From Actinobacteria bacterium 13_1_40CM_66_12 (GTDB taxonomy: Bacteria > Chloroflexota > Dormibacteria > Dormibacterales > Dormibacteraceae), in contig MNEW01000072.1 in the NCBI GenBank assembly GCA_001917895.1, forward strand, positions 1 to 13,031: a stretch of DNA of 13,031 nucleotides, in the 5' to 3' direction. Made by a program: the position numbers and the translations under genes. Below, one piece after another: positions 1 to 7,202 of this stretch. The notes under the pieces are model-generated. The model was not told the origin of the DNA and made no database searches. It saw only the letters and a list, made by a program, of their open reading frames with translations. Positions within the stretch are counted from its first letter, which is position 1. Every line of letters begins with the position of its first letter.

Positions 1-234
1 CGGCTCATCGCCCAGATCTCGATCGCTCTGGAGGTCGATGGACACCGCTCCGACCTCGTATGCGCCCGCGCCGCGCAGGCCAAGGCAGCCTACGACAGCG
101 CCGAGCAAGTGAAGGTGACGCATGTCGGCGCTGTCGCCGAGATGGTATTCGCGCACCGGGTGCACTCGGTGCCGTTCGGCAAGGGCGGGCCGAACCTCGC
201 CGAGGTGATCGCGAGGATGATCGGCCAGGGGTGA
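1..234 (+). CDS. C-terminal part of a magnesium-chelatase (ChlI/BchI)-like AAA+ ATPase, 5' end outside window
   Basis: Frame 1 is open from the window edge to a TGA at 232-234, giving 77 residues of a protein that starts upstream. The tail reads LEVDGHRSDLV, then an Ala-rich helix (CARAAQAKAAY), then AEMVFAHRVHSVPF. The DGHRxD motif, the Ala-rich helix and the HR...PF ending are typical of the C-terminal lid domain of ChlI/BchI-type AAA+ ATPases. This family includes Mg-chelatase subunit I and the many soil-bacterial homologues of unknown substrate that work with a von Willebrand factor A partner. The Walker motifs lie outside the window, so ATPase competence cannot be judged. The gene overlaps the next one by 4 bases (GTGA), implying one transcript. 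The family assignment is fairly sure; a role in chlorophyll or cobalamin metabolism is not shown. Confidence 0.7.
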   Translation, partial: RLIAQISIALEVDGHRSDLVCARAAQAKAAYDSAEQVKVTHVGAVAEMVFAHRVHSVPFGKGGPNLAEVIARMIGQG

Positions 235-575
235 GCGGCACCGCCGAGACCGTCAATGCCTTCAACGAGGCGTTCGGCCGGCACGACGTCGACGCCGTCA
301 TGGCGTTGATGACCGACGACTGCATCTTCGAGAACACGCTGCCAACGCCAGACGGCGAGCGGGTGGTCGGTCACGAACCGATGCGGGCCTTCTGGGATCG
401 CTTCTTCCATGACTCGCCCAATGCGACATTCGAAACGGAGGAGATGGTCGTCGCGGGCGATCGGGCGACGGTCCGATGGCGGTTCGACTGGGGATCGGGA
501 CACGTTCGCGGCATCGATCTGTTCAAGGTCCGCGACGGGAAGGTGGCCGAAAAGCTCTCGTACGTAAAGGGCTAG
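231..575 (+). CDS. SnoaL-like / NTF2-fold polyketide-cyclase-type protein
   Basis: This encodes 114 residues starting at GTG 231, whose GTGA overlaps the stop of the upstream ATPase. That overlap and the conserved first helix (ETVNAFNEAFGRHDVDAVM) decide the start; a later ATG at 300 would remove this helix. The pattern is the NTF2/ketosteroid-isomerase-like fold: helix with FNEAF...D, then MTDDCIFEN, then GHEPMRAFWDRFF, then strands ending RWRFDW, GIDLFKVRDGKVAEKLSYV. Such small cone-shaped proteins bind or isomerise small hydrophobic molecules, and many have no known substrate. No signal peptide is visible, so it is probably cytoplasmic. The fold is well supported; the reaction is unknown. 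It is probably translationally coupled to the ATPase and expressed with it. Confidence 0.8.
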   Translation: MSGTAETVNAFNEAFGRHDVDAVMALMTDDCIFENTLPTPDGERVVGHEPMRAFWDRFFHDSPNATFETEEMVVAGDRATVRWRFDWGSGHVRGIDLFKVRDGKVAEKLSYVKG

Positions 576-611
576 CGTTACCTCAGCGGACAGTTCAACG
601 TAATAAGAGTC

Positions 612-1844
612 ATGAGCGGGCGCCGCGGCATAGCGGCAGCTTTTTTGGGCGCTATCTTGGTGGCCGCGTGCGGCCAACCCGAGTCTTTCCCGCCCGTGCG
701 GCCGGTGTCGATGAACCTGACCGACGCGTCGACCGGCTTCGGCATTGCCTTGACCGACCGCCTGCTTGCGGAGCCAAACGCCAGCAATGTTTTCATCTCT
801 CCACTGAGCGCGACGTTGGCGCTGAGCATGGCGGCAGCCGCCGCACATGGCGCAACTCGAGCGTCGATCATGGCCACGCTAGGGCTCGATCCCAGCGTCG
901 ATCCGAGCTCGCAAGCGAAGCTGACGATCGACCGCCTTCTGCAGAGCGACGACAACGCCCAGCTCGAGCTGGCCCAGGCGGTGTGGGCGCAAAAAGGGTT
1001 GGCTCTGAATTCGACTTATGTCGCGCGCTTGCGCGACGACTACAGAGCGCAGATCGCCAGCCTCGATTTCACGTCGCCATACGCACCGAAGGTGGTCAAC
1101 GACTGGGTCGACAAGGCGACGCACCACAAGATCCAGCAGCTCGTCGACACGTTCGATCCCGGTACGGTCGCCTACCTCGTCAACGCCACGTACTTCCACG
1201 CCCTTTGGGCGACCGAGTTCCATACCTCTCACGATCCTCTCAATTTCCACACTTTCTCGGGCACGAGCGTGAACGTCCCGATGATGACGCGCGAGCACCG
1301 CATCATTCGCATGGGCACGCACGACTACCAGGCGGTCCTCCTGCCCTACAAGGGCGGCCGGTTCAGCATGGTGATCTTGCTGCCGAGCAAAGTGCTATCG
1401 CCCACCGAATTCTCACGATTCCTCACGCAGGCGACCTGGAGCCAGGCACTCACGATGTTTCACAGCGCAGTCGGTCCGGTGTTTGGTGGCAGCTCATGTA
1501 CAAACCAAGAACCGTCTCCGAACATCGGCCTCGACTGTGATGGGGAACTGGTGATGCCAAAGTTCAAGGTCGACTACAGGGCCGAGCTGCTCCCCGAGCT
1601 GGTGGCCATGGGCATGGCAGTCGGCGACCTGCCGGACATCTGCGGTGGTTGCTTCATCTCAGGAGTCGTTCAGAAGACCCATCTCGAGGTCGATGAGAAA
1701 GGGACCACGGCGTCAGCAGCCACCGGAGTGGGCGTAGTCCTATCCGCTCGTGCCGCGACCGTCATCGATCATCCATTCGCGCTGGCATTGATCGACAACG
1801 CGACCGATGCACCGCTCTTCCTTGGCGTGATCGGAAACCTCTAG
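612..1844 (+). CDS. serpin-family serine protease inhibitor, predicted lipoprotein
   Basis: This encodes 410 residues. A lipoprotein signal peptide (residues 1-20) ends in LVAAC, so Cys20 would be lipidated and the inhibitor held on the outer face of the membrane. The serpin body follows: NVFISPLSATLALSMAAAAAHGAT (59-82), the NATYFHALW strand (191-199), LPYKGGRFSMVILLP (244-258), the reactive-loop hinge E362-K-G-T-T-A-S-A-A-T371, and the C-terminal signature HPFALALIDNATDAPLFLG (387-405). An intact hinge with small residues at P14-P9 is what inhibitory serpins need for loop insertion. By counting from the hinge, P1 falls near Leu377/Ser378, hinting at a chymotrypsin- or elastase-like target (inference). 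Cys296, Cys309, Cys344 and Cys347 (a CGGC pair) could form disulfides. The gene lies 36 bases after the SnoaL-like gene with no clear ribosome-binding site. The family call is very secure; the target protease is unknown. Confidence 0.95.
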   Translation: MSGRRGIAAAFLGAILVAACGQPESFPPVRPVSMNLTDASTGFGIALTDRLLAEPNASNVFISPLSATLALSMAAAAAHGATRASIMATLGLDPSVDPSSQAKLTIDRLLQSDDNAQLELAQAVWAQKGLALNSTYVARLRDDYRAQIASLDFTSPYAPKVVNDWVDKATHHKIQQLVDTFDPGTVAYLVNATYFHALWATEFHTSHDPLNFHTFSGTSVNVPMMTREHRIIRMGTHDYQAVLLPYKGGRFSMVILLPSKVLSPTEFSRFLTQATWSQALTMFHSAVGPVFGGSSCTNQEPSPNIGLDCDGELVMPKFKVDYRAELLPELVAMGMAVGDLPDICGGCFISGVVQKTHLEVDEKGTTASAATGVGVVLSARAATVIDHPFALALIDNATDAPLFLGVIGNL

Positions 1845-1856
1845 CGTCGGCAATAG

Positions 1857-1926
1857 CGCGCGTTTTGCGCAAAACGTGCGAAATCCGACGATCGCAAGCG
1901 CGCGTTTTGGCCTAAACGTGCGGAAT
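1857..1926. repeat. paired 24-base palindromes, 42-base pitch (site A)
   Basis: Two palindromes lie between the serpin and the MoxR gene. The first (1857-1880) has the perfect 16-base core CGTTTTGCGCAAAACG and is a 24-base inverted repeat except for one G/T pair. The second (1899-1922) has the same outer arms (CGCGCGTTT and AAACGTGCG) around a TGGCCT centre. Both are followed by AAAT or GAAT. Their starts are 42 bases apart, and the 18-base spacer contains CGATCGC. The same design recurs at 12044-12113. No run of T follows either hairpin, so they are poor intrinsic-terminator candidates. They may be a regulator-binding site, a REP-like dispersed element or an mRNA-end structure. Confidence 0.75.
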
Positions 1927-1960
1927 GGCGTTAATCGGGGCTGGGAGCAGAACTCCCCAC

Positions 1961-1966
1961 TAGACT
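1961..1966 (+). promoter_or_regulatory. possible -10 box (TAGACT) for the MoxR operon
   Basis: TAGACT fits the TANNNT form of a -10 box and sits 12 bases before the ATG at 1979. No Shine-Dalgarno sequence precedes that ATG, so a leaderless transcript starting at or near the ATG is plausible. I see no good TTGACA-like -35 element. The same hexamer occurs upstream of the transketolase gene (12152-12157). It is a short match and could be chance. Confidence 0.35.
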
Positions 1967-1978
1967 GGATCGCGCCCC

Positions 1979-2938
1979 ATGGCCTCTGAACAACGCGAGC
2001 TGCAACCCCGGCGCGCGGCCGAGCTCCTCGGCCGGATCGAGGAGAACGTCCACCGCGTCATCGTCGGCAAGAATCGCGTCGTGCGCCTCGCGGCGGCGGG
2101 GCTCGTCGCCGGCGGCCACGTTCTGCTCCAGGACCTACCCGGCACAGGCAAGACAATGCTCGCCCGGGCGCTCGCCACTTCGGTCGGCGGCTCGTTTCGC
2201 CGCATCCAGTGCACGCCCGACCTGCTCCCGTCCGACATCACCGGATCGAGCGTCTTCAACCAGAAGGAGCTGACGTTCCAGTTCGTGGCCGGCCCGATCT
2301 TCGCCAACTTCGTGCTCGCTGACGAGGTCAACCGCGCCACTCCGCGCACCCAGGCCGCGCTGCTCGAGGCCATGGGGGAGGGGCAGGTGACCATCGAGGG
2401 CGTGACGCGCACGCTCGAGAAGCCGTTCTTCGTCATCGCCACTCAGAACCCAACCGAGTTTCATGGCACCTACCCGCTGCCCGAATCTCAGCTCGACCGA
2501 TTCATCCTCGCCGCGGAGATGGGGCCGCCGACCGATGCCGAAGCGATGGAAGTCCTCGCCCGCCGCGAGCATGGCGATCCGATCGCCGACCTCGGCTCTG
2601 TCGTCAGCCTTGCCGACGTTGTCGAGCTGCAGGAGGGGTGCCTGCGGGTCGTGGCCGCGCCGGCCATTCGCACGTACATCGTGTCTTTGATGGACGCGAT
2701 CCGCTCGCGCCCCGAGGTCGCGCTCCCGGCCAGCATGCGTTCGGGCGTCTATCTGCAGCGCGCAGCGCAGGCGTGGGCTCTGTTCGAAGGCCGCGACTTC
2801 GTCCTGCCCGACGATGTGAAATTGCTGGTCGCGCCGGTGCTCGCACACCGGCTCGGTATGCGCGGGAGAGCGAAAGCAGCCGAGGTTCTCGCGGATGTCG
2901 TCGCCTCACTACCACTCCCGCCACTGAGGCAGCACTAA
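1979..2938 (+). CDS. MoxR-family AAA+ ATPase
   Basis: This encodes 319 residues, the normal length for the family. The Walker A loop is DLPGTGKT (residues 52-59), Walker B is FVLADE (111-116) running into the VNRATPRTQAALLEAM helix, sensor 1 is at Asn157 in IATQNPTE, and PLPESQLDRF (167-175) and the C-terminal lid (SGVYLQRAAQAW, 255-266) follow. MoxR ATPases are cytoplasmic chaperone-like machines thought to remodel or activate partner proteins, usually encoded beside DUF58, transglutaminase or VWA proteins. That is the context here: a DUF58 coding region begins directly after the TAA, then a transmembrane transglutaminase. The ATG at 1979 is chosen because the protein then begins shortly before the first conserved helix; no ribosome-binding site is seen, so it may be leaderless. 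The client protein is unknown. Confidence 0.93.
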   Translation: MASEQRELQPRRAAELLGRIEENVHRVIVGKNRVVRLAAAGLVAGGHVLLQDLPGTGKTMLARALATSVGGSFRRIQCTPDLLPSDITGSSVFNQKELTFQFVAGPIFANFVLADEVNRATPRTQAALLEAMGEGQVTIEGVTRTLEKPFFVIATQNPTEFHGTYPLPESQLDRFILAAEMGPPTDAEAMEVLARREHGDPIADLGSVVSLADVVELQEGCLRVVAAPAIRTYIVSLMDAIRSRPEVALPASMRSGVYLQRAAQAWALFEGRDFVLPDDVKLLVAPVLAHRLGMRGRAKAAEVLADVVASLPLPPLRQH

Positions 2939-2939
2939 C

Positions 2940-3958
2940 ACGACCCCGAGACTATTCGGCGCCCTGGTGCTGGCGGTTGCGGTCCTCTACTACGCGAGCA
3001 CCTCAGAGGTCGCCTGGCTGTTCCTGCTCGCCTACTGGATCTTCGCGCTGGTTGTCGCGTCGCTCGCCTATGCCGGGTGGAACAGCGGGCTGAGTGGCGG
3101 GTTGCGGGTCGTGGGCACCGAAAGCAGTCAGGGTTCGCCGATAGGAGATCGAATCGAAGCACGGAACGCGAGGCCCAGGGCGCATCTTCGGATCCGTGGG
3201 CGGGAGCGAATTGTCGGCTGCGGCGGGCCGCGTGCCGAAAGAGGGTTGGACTGAGTTTCGCGAGCTCGGTCCGCTGCGCCGCGGTCCCGTGGCGGCGAGC
3301 GGGTGGACCACCGAGAGCGGCGATCCGCTCGGGTTCTTTCGCCGGCGTGGACCAAAAGTCGATTTCGAGTTGGTCGCGGTCTTGCCGCGATTCAAAGCGT
3401 TGGCCGAGCGGCAGAACGTGAGGGAGCTCGAGGCGAGCATCGCGGCGCCTCGCGCCGGCTCGGGAAACGAGATGTTCGGCGCTCGCGAGTACCGGCCCGG
3501 CGACCCGCTGCGCCGCATCCACTGGCGCTCCAGTGCGCGGCACGGCCAGCTGATCGTGCGCGAGTTCGAGCCGCCCGGCGTGCAGACGCTCGGCATCTTT
3601 TGCGGCCCCGCGCCGCCCAGTCAAGAGGCGGCCGACCAAATCGCGCGCCTCGCCGCATCCGAAGCCTGGGACTGCCTGCGAGCCGGCGGGCGAGTCGTGA
3701 TGTGGTCGCCGGGCGCCGAGCCGACGCGTCCGGACCAGGCCCGCTCGATCTGGGCGGTCCTCGATTGGCTGGCCCGATACCCGTACCCGGCGGATCCAGT
3801 CTTCGCGCTGCCTCCGGCGGTCGGCGACGCAATCGCCGTTAGCGCCGCTGCCAACCCCGACATCGACGACGCGCTCCAGGGCATCAGGCAGCGCGGCGGC
3901 TCAGTGCGTCCGGCTGCCCGCGTCTCCGGTCGAGAACTCCCTCGAAGGCCGGGCGTTC
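2940..3958 (+). pseudogene. DUF58-domain membrane protein, reading frame disrupted
   Basis: DUF58 homology is split over two frames. Frame 3 (about 2940 to 3200, open to a TGA at 3252-3254) encodes RLFGALVLAVAVLYY, a second helix (LFLLAYWIFALVVASLAYA) and the first strand of the outer domain (GLRVVGTESSQGSPIGDR). Frame 1 (from about 3196) carries the rest: KEGWTEFRELGPLRRGP, SGDPLGFFRRRGP, and the family motif REYRPGDPLRRIHWRSSAR followed by LIVREFEPP (within about 3484-3574). Removing one G from the GGG at 3198-3200 would join them as HLRIRG-GSELSAAAG. The expected start is ACG at 2940, where an ATG would be usual; the first ordinary start is GTG 2967, inside the first helix. No stop codon follows the domain in any forward frame before the transglutaminase. 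DUF58 proteins accompany MoxR ATPases, with unknown biochemical role. Decay, sequencing error and true frameshifting are all possible; the 3' limit given is approximate. Confidence 0.65.
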
Positions 3959-6019
3959 GTGTTCTCGGGCTTCGCGGTGGCGACGCTCGCCGTCGTGGTC
4001 TACGGCCAGGACTACGTCGTGCCCGCGATCGCGCTGGTGGCGACCGCGATCGGCCACGTCGTCAGCTATCGAGAGCGCAATCAGAAGCGCGGGTTTCGGC
4101 GCCAGATCCTGCTCGCCGCCCTCGTGTTCGCGGCGCTCGCTTACTTCCTGGGCGACTCGGTCGGCGCCTTCTTCGGCGGCGTGCTGCCGCAGGCCAACTT
4201 CGCGATCCTGCTGGTCGCGGTCACGAGCTTCGACCTCAAGACGCGCCGCAACTGCTACTCGAGCCTGTGGATCAGCCTCGCGATCCTCTATCTGGCCGCG
4301 GTCTACGCGTGGGACTACCCGTTCGGCGTCCTGCTCGCGCTGTGGGCGGTGTGCCTGGCCGGCTTTTGGGCCGCGTCAAACCTGCGCCGCATGGGCGCCA
4401 GGGTCAATCTGCCGGTGCCGGCGGTCGCGACGGCGTTGGTCGGCGCGCTCGGGTTCGGGGTGGCGATCTTCGTTTTCCTCCCTCAGCCCAACCTCGACCC
4501 CAACGGTCCGGTCCTGATCTCGCTGCCGAACTACGTCGGGTTCAAAGGTGAGATGGAGAACCCGGCCCTGCCACTGGTCCAGCTCAGCGGCGACCCATCG
4601 GGAGCGACGGGCAGCGTCGACCTGCATTTCCGTGGCCGGCTCGGCGACGCGCCCGTGATGTACGTGCGCACCGGCGCTCCCGCGTACTGGCGTGGGTTGG
4701 TGTTCGACACGTACCAGAACGGCGTGTGGACGGCTTCCAATCGCAACTACGTCACCATGCAGCCCTACATCCCGCCGCGCCTCCTGCCACCCGCGCCTCC
4801 CAACAACCTCGGCACGTTCGTGCAAGTTTTTCGAGTCGTCCGTCCCCTGCCGGGCGTGATCACCGCCGCGTACCCGATCCAGAGCCTCTATGCCCCCGTG
4901 TCGGCGCTGCGCGAGGACGCCTATGGAACTTTCAGGACTCCCGACGTGCTGAAGCCAGGCCAGACCTATTCGGTCGTCTCGTACCTGCCCAACCTATCGC
5001 CTGACGAGCTGAAGCAAGACCCATACGTTTTCAATCCGCCGGACGAGAACCCGGAATACATGAATCACACCGCTCTGTCGCGTCAGGCGCAGGACCTGGC
5101 GCGGCGAGTGACCCAGGACCACAGCGCGAACGAGTTCGATCTCGTGATGTCGCTGACGAGCTACCTGCAGCAGAACTACCAGTACACGCAGGAGCTCGGA
5201 CATGTCGCGCCGGGACGTGACCCTGTCGATTGGTTCCTCTTCGACGTCAAGAAGGGCTACTGCGAGCAGTTCGCCACCGCGGAGACCTTGATGCTGCGGA
5301 GCCTGGGCGTTCCCGCCCGCCTCGCGACGGGCTATTCGACGGGCGATTACAACCCCGTGCTCGACCAATCGATCGTGCGCGAACGCGATGCGCACGCGTG
5401 GGTCGAGGTGTGGTTCCCAAACCACGGGTGGGTGCCGGTCGACCCATCGCCGGGATTCTCGGCGCTCGCGGCGACGCAGTTTCCAAATCATTGGGCCGCT
5501 TCCGGTCTGGCGCGCCTCATCCCACACTTGACGATCGGCGCGCCGATGGCAGTCATCGGGTCGCTAGGTGCGCTGGCGGTGATTCCACCTGCGGTGGTCA
5601 TTGCTCTGCTGGTGACTGTCATGTGGGCTTGGCTGCGCACGCGCCGCCGCCGGGCTCCGACACATCGACCGTCGCCGGGAGAGTCGGAGCTGCTGCGACT
5701 CTACGAACGCGTGCAGCGCCGTCTCGGGCGCTTCCGAGCGCCGCCGGAAACCCCGCTCGAATATTTGCGCGGGGCGCCGACGGATTGGGAACTGCTCGAA
5801 GACCTCACCGAAGCCGTGAACGAAGGCGCGTATGCGGGCCGCTGGCCAGAGCCATCACGCTTCCGCGAGCTGGAGCGACTGCTCCGCACGAAGTTGCTGA
5901 GCTCGCGCCATGCACGGCTCCGGTCCATCACCTTGGGCCGAGCGAGACCCTCCATCGCCTGCGCAGCTTTCACGCTCGTTTTCGGCTTTCCACTCATGTG
6001 TTTTCTCATCGTTTCCTGA
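3959..6019 (+). CDS. transmembrane transglutaminase-like protein (DUF3488 / transglutaminase core / DUF4129)
   Basis: This encodes 686 residues from GTG 3959. It has an N-terminal block of hydrophobic helices (about 5-35, 50-64, 80-90, 103-117, 121-138, 153-175), then an extracytoplasmic region, then the transglutaminase core with a complete triad: Cys435 (KKGYCEQFA), His479 (RERDAHAWVEVWF) and Asp495 (WVPVDPSPG). A further helix (about 527-558) precedes a cytoplasmic tail (LYERVQRRLGRF, TPLEYLRG, LTEAVNEGAYAGR) like DUF4129. The family is thought to act as a protease or crosslinker outside the membrane, with MoxR and DUF58 partners. Family-like sequence begins upstream of GTG 3959 in the same frame (SPVENSLEGRAF from about 3923), so the true N-terminus is probably further left and uncertain. 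The last ~40 residues (ending TLVFGFPLMCFLIVS) are a hydrophobic tail that I do not expect in this family. Confidence 0.88.
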   Translation: MFSGFAVATLAVVVYGQDYVVPAIALVATAIGHVVSYRERNQKRGFRRQILLAALVFAALAYFLGDSVGAFFGGVLPQANFAILLVAVTSFDLKTRRNCYSSLWISLAILYLAAVYAWDYPFGVLLALWAVCLAGFWAASNLRRMGARVNLPVPAVATALVGALGFGVAIFVFLPQPNLDPNGPVLISLPNYVGFKGEMENPALPLVQLSGDPSGATGSVDLHFRGRLGDAPVMYVRTGAPAYWRGLVFDTYQNGVWTASNRNYVTMQPYIPPRLLPPAPPNNLGTFVQVFRVVRPLPGVITAAYPIQSLYAPVSALREDAYGTFRTPDVLKPGQTYSVVSYLPNLSPDELKQDPYVFNPPDENPEYMNHTALSRQAQDLARRVTQDHSANEFDLVMSLTSYLQQNYQYTQELGHVAPGRDPVDWFLFDVKKGYCEQFATAETLMLRSLGVPARLATGYSTGDYNPVLDQSIVRERDAHAWVEVWFPNHGWVPVDPSPGFSALAATQFPNHWAASGLARLIPHLTIGAPMAVIGSLGALAVIPPAVVIALLVTVMWAWLRTRRRRAPTHRPSPGESELLRLYERVQRRLGRFRAPPETPLEYLRGAPTDWELLEDLTEAVNEGAYAGRWPEPSRFRELERLLRTKLLSSRHARLRSITLGRARPSIACAAFTLVFGFPLMCFLIVS

Positions 6020-6048
6020 GCACGAGACGGGAGTGTACGCAGACCGCC

Positions 6049-7143
6049 TCAGTTAAGCGAGGTGGGGAACGTCCCCAGGTAAGAGCCGCCCGTCGCGATC
6101 TGGGAACTCGACTGCATATCGAGCTCCAAAACCGACAGCGCGGGCGAGTCTATCTGCCGGATGACGATGCGGATGTCGTCGAGCCACCCTAAGACGTAAC
6201 CCGACTGTTTTAGCGCGTGCCCTCCACCACTAGGCCCAAAGATCCAGATGCGGATCCCAAGACCAGAGAAATCAGGTTGGCCCACCGCCACTCGCGTTCC
6301 GTCGGGCGATAGGGCATTCAAATACTGGGATGGGTTCGGCACCGCCGCCGGTGGGACGAAATGGCTTCCGTCCCAATGTAGATAGTCCGGCTCCAGTTTC
6401 GAGCACGCCACGCCTACAGGCTCGATGGGTCCTTCCGGCCCATCGCCTACGTCGCACAACGAGGCCAGCCGCGTTCCGGAGGCTGGGTCTACCACGTGGT
6501 AGGAGGTCGCGTCATAGGGATTTATCGGGTCAGCGCGGCAGCATGCTGAGTGGCTGACGGCCAGGATCAGCCGCCCGCCAGTCCATCCGATCGGGAACTC
6601 GGCGACCGTGGTCGAGGAGAAGATGTCGACGTGGTGGCCGCCGCCGTGTAGGTCCTCCACGTACAGGCGCATACCGTTGTACGTGGCGCTCGCGGGCGGA
6701 CCGGATGCCAGTGTGTAGCTGAAAACCGCAACGGCGATGCTCGCGTCGTCGGGGCTCACCGCGAAGCCCGCCTGCTCGCTGGCGCCCAGCGCGATTCGGG
6801 TCACGGCGCCTGTCGTGCCGTCGGGAGCCAGGAACCGGACCTCGGATCCACCGTTCAGGTAGTACACCCGCGTGCGCGAGGCGCTCGTCCACGACATCAT
6901 CGCGTGCATCCGGAACAGTGCGAGGTCGACCGCCGCTGTGGCGACAACTGTGCCATCCGACGCCACCAGGCTGACCGAGCTGTTCTTCGGCCCACCCACG
7001 ACCGCGAGAAACGGGGAGCGGGACGGGGGTGACGGCGACGACTGAGGTGATGCCGCGGTCGGCGATGGAGTCACGGTCGCGGCTCGCGGCACGACCGGGC
7101 CGCAGGCCGTCAACAAGACGACCACCAACAGCAATCGCCCCAT
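6049..7143 (-). CDS. lipoprotein with beta-propeller-like (TolB/WD40-type) repeats
   Basis: This encodes 364 residues from ATG 7143. A TTG two codons earlier is possible but unnecessary, because the ATG gives a compact lipoprotein signal (MGRLLLVVVLLTAC) with Cys14 as the lipidation site. A Pro/Ser/Thr-rich linker (about 15-44) follows. The rest shows repeated blade-like segments: VVGGPKNSSVSLVASDG, EVRFLAPDGTTG, FAVSPDDASIAVAVF, YHVVDPASGTRLASL, LNALSPDGTRVAVGQ, IRIWIFGPSGG. The SPDG/SPDD turns are typical of TolB- or WD40-like propellers. Function is unknown; a surface binding role is the usual guess. The gene is convergent with the transglutaminase (29 bases between stops) and divergent from pepF (59 bases between starts). 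No strong ribosome-binding site is visible. Confidence 0.8.
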   Translation of the reverse strand: MGRLLLVVVLLTACGPVVPRAATVTPSPTAASPQSSPSPPSRSPFLAVVGGPKNSSVSLVASDGTVVATAAVDLALFRMHAMMSWTSASRTRVYYLNGGSEVRFLAPDGTTGAVTRIALGASEQAGFAVSPDDASIAVAVFSYTLASGPPASATYNGMRLYVEDLHGGGHHVDIFSSTTVAEFPIGWTGGRLILAVSHSACCRADPINPYDATSYHVVDPASGTRLASLCDVGDGPEGPIEPVGVACSKLEPDYLHWDGSHFVPPAAVPNPSQYLNALSPDGTRVAVGQPDFSGLGIRIWIFGPSGGGHALKQSGYVLGWLDDIRIVIRQIDSPALSVLELDMQSSSQIATGGSYLGTFPTSLN

Positions 7144-7188
7144 AAACAATCAAAACGGAGGGCGTTTCGCGCCGTTACGCGGAGCGGT

Positions 7189-7194
7189 TATTCT
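7189..7194 (+). promoter_or_regulatory. possible -10 box (TATTCT) for pepF
   Basis: TATTCT lies 8 bases upstream of the pepF ATG at 7203, and no Shine-Dalgarno sequence intervenes. The spacing would place transcription initiation at or just before the start codon, giving a leaderless mRNA. No convincing -35 element is visible. The divergent lipoprotein gene must be expressed from the same 59-base gap. Confidence 0.4.
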
Positions 7195-7202
7195 GACCGC
7201 CC

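Noticed and set aside
90..848. Minus-strand 252-codon frame opposite the SnoaL-like and serpin genes
   Set aside because: No recognisable domain; it is the antisense shadow typical of GC-rich coding DNA.
1857..1926. Tandem intrinsic terminators for the serpin
   Set aside because: Strong hairpins, but no T-rich tract follows either, and the same element occurs between divergent genes at 12044-12113.
1857..1926. CRISPR-like repeat array
   Set aside because: Only two units per site, palindromic centres vary, and the spacer is conserved between sites rather than unique.
3196..4551. A single 451-codon plus-strand gene over this whole span
   Set aside because: Only the part up to about 3909 has DUF58 character; the remainder is Arg/Gly/Pro-rich shadow of the transglutaminase membrane helices in another frame.
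6020..6048. Bidirectional terminator between the convergent transglutaminase and lipoprotein genes
   Set aside because: Only a 4-base imperfect pairing (CCTC/GAGG) is present and no T-run on either strand.
7144..7149. TTG start two codons before the lipoprotein ATG
   Set aside because: The ATG at 7143 already gives a complete lipoprotein signal peptide; the TTG has no added support.
7158..7188. A third copy of the palindromic repeat before pepF
   Set aside because: It shares only loose GCGTTT/CGCGGA similarity, with several mismatches in the arms and no 42-base partner.
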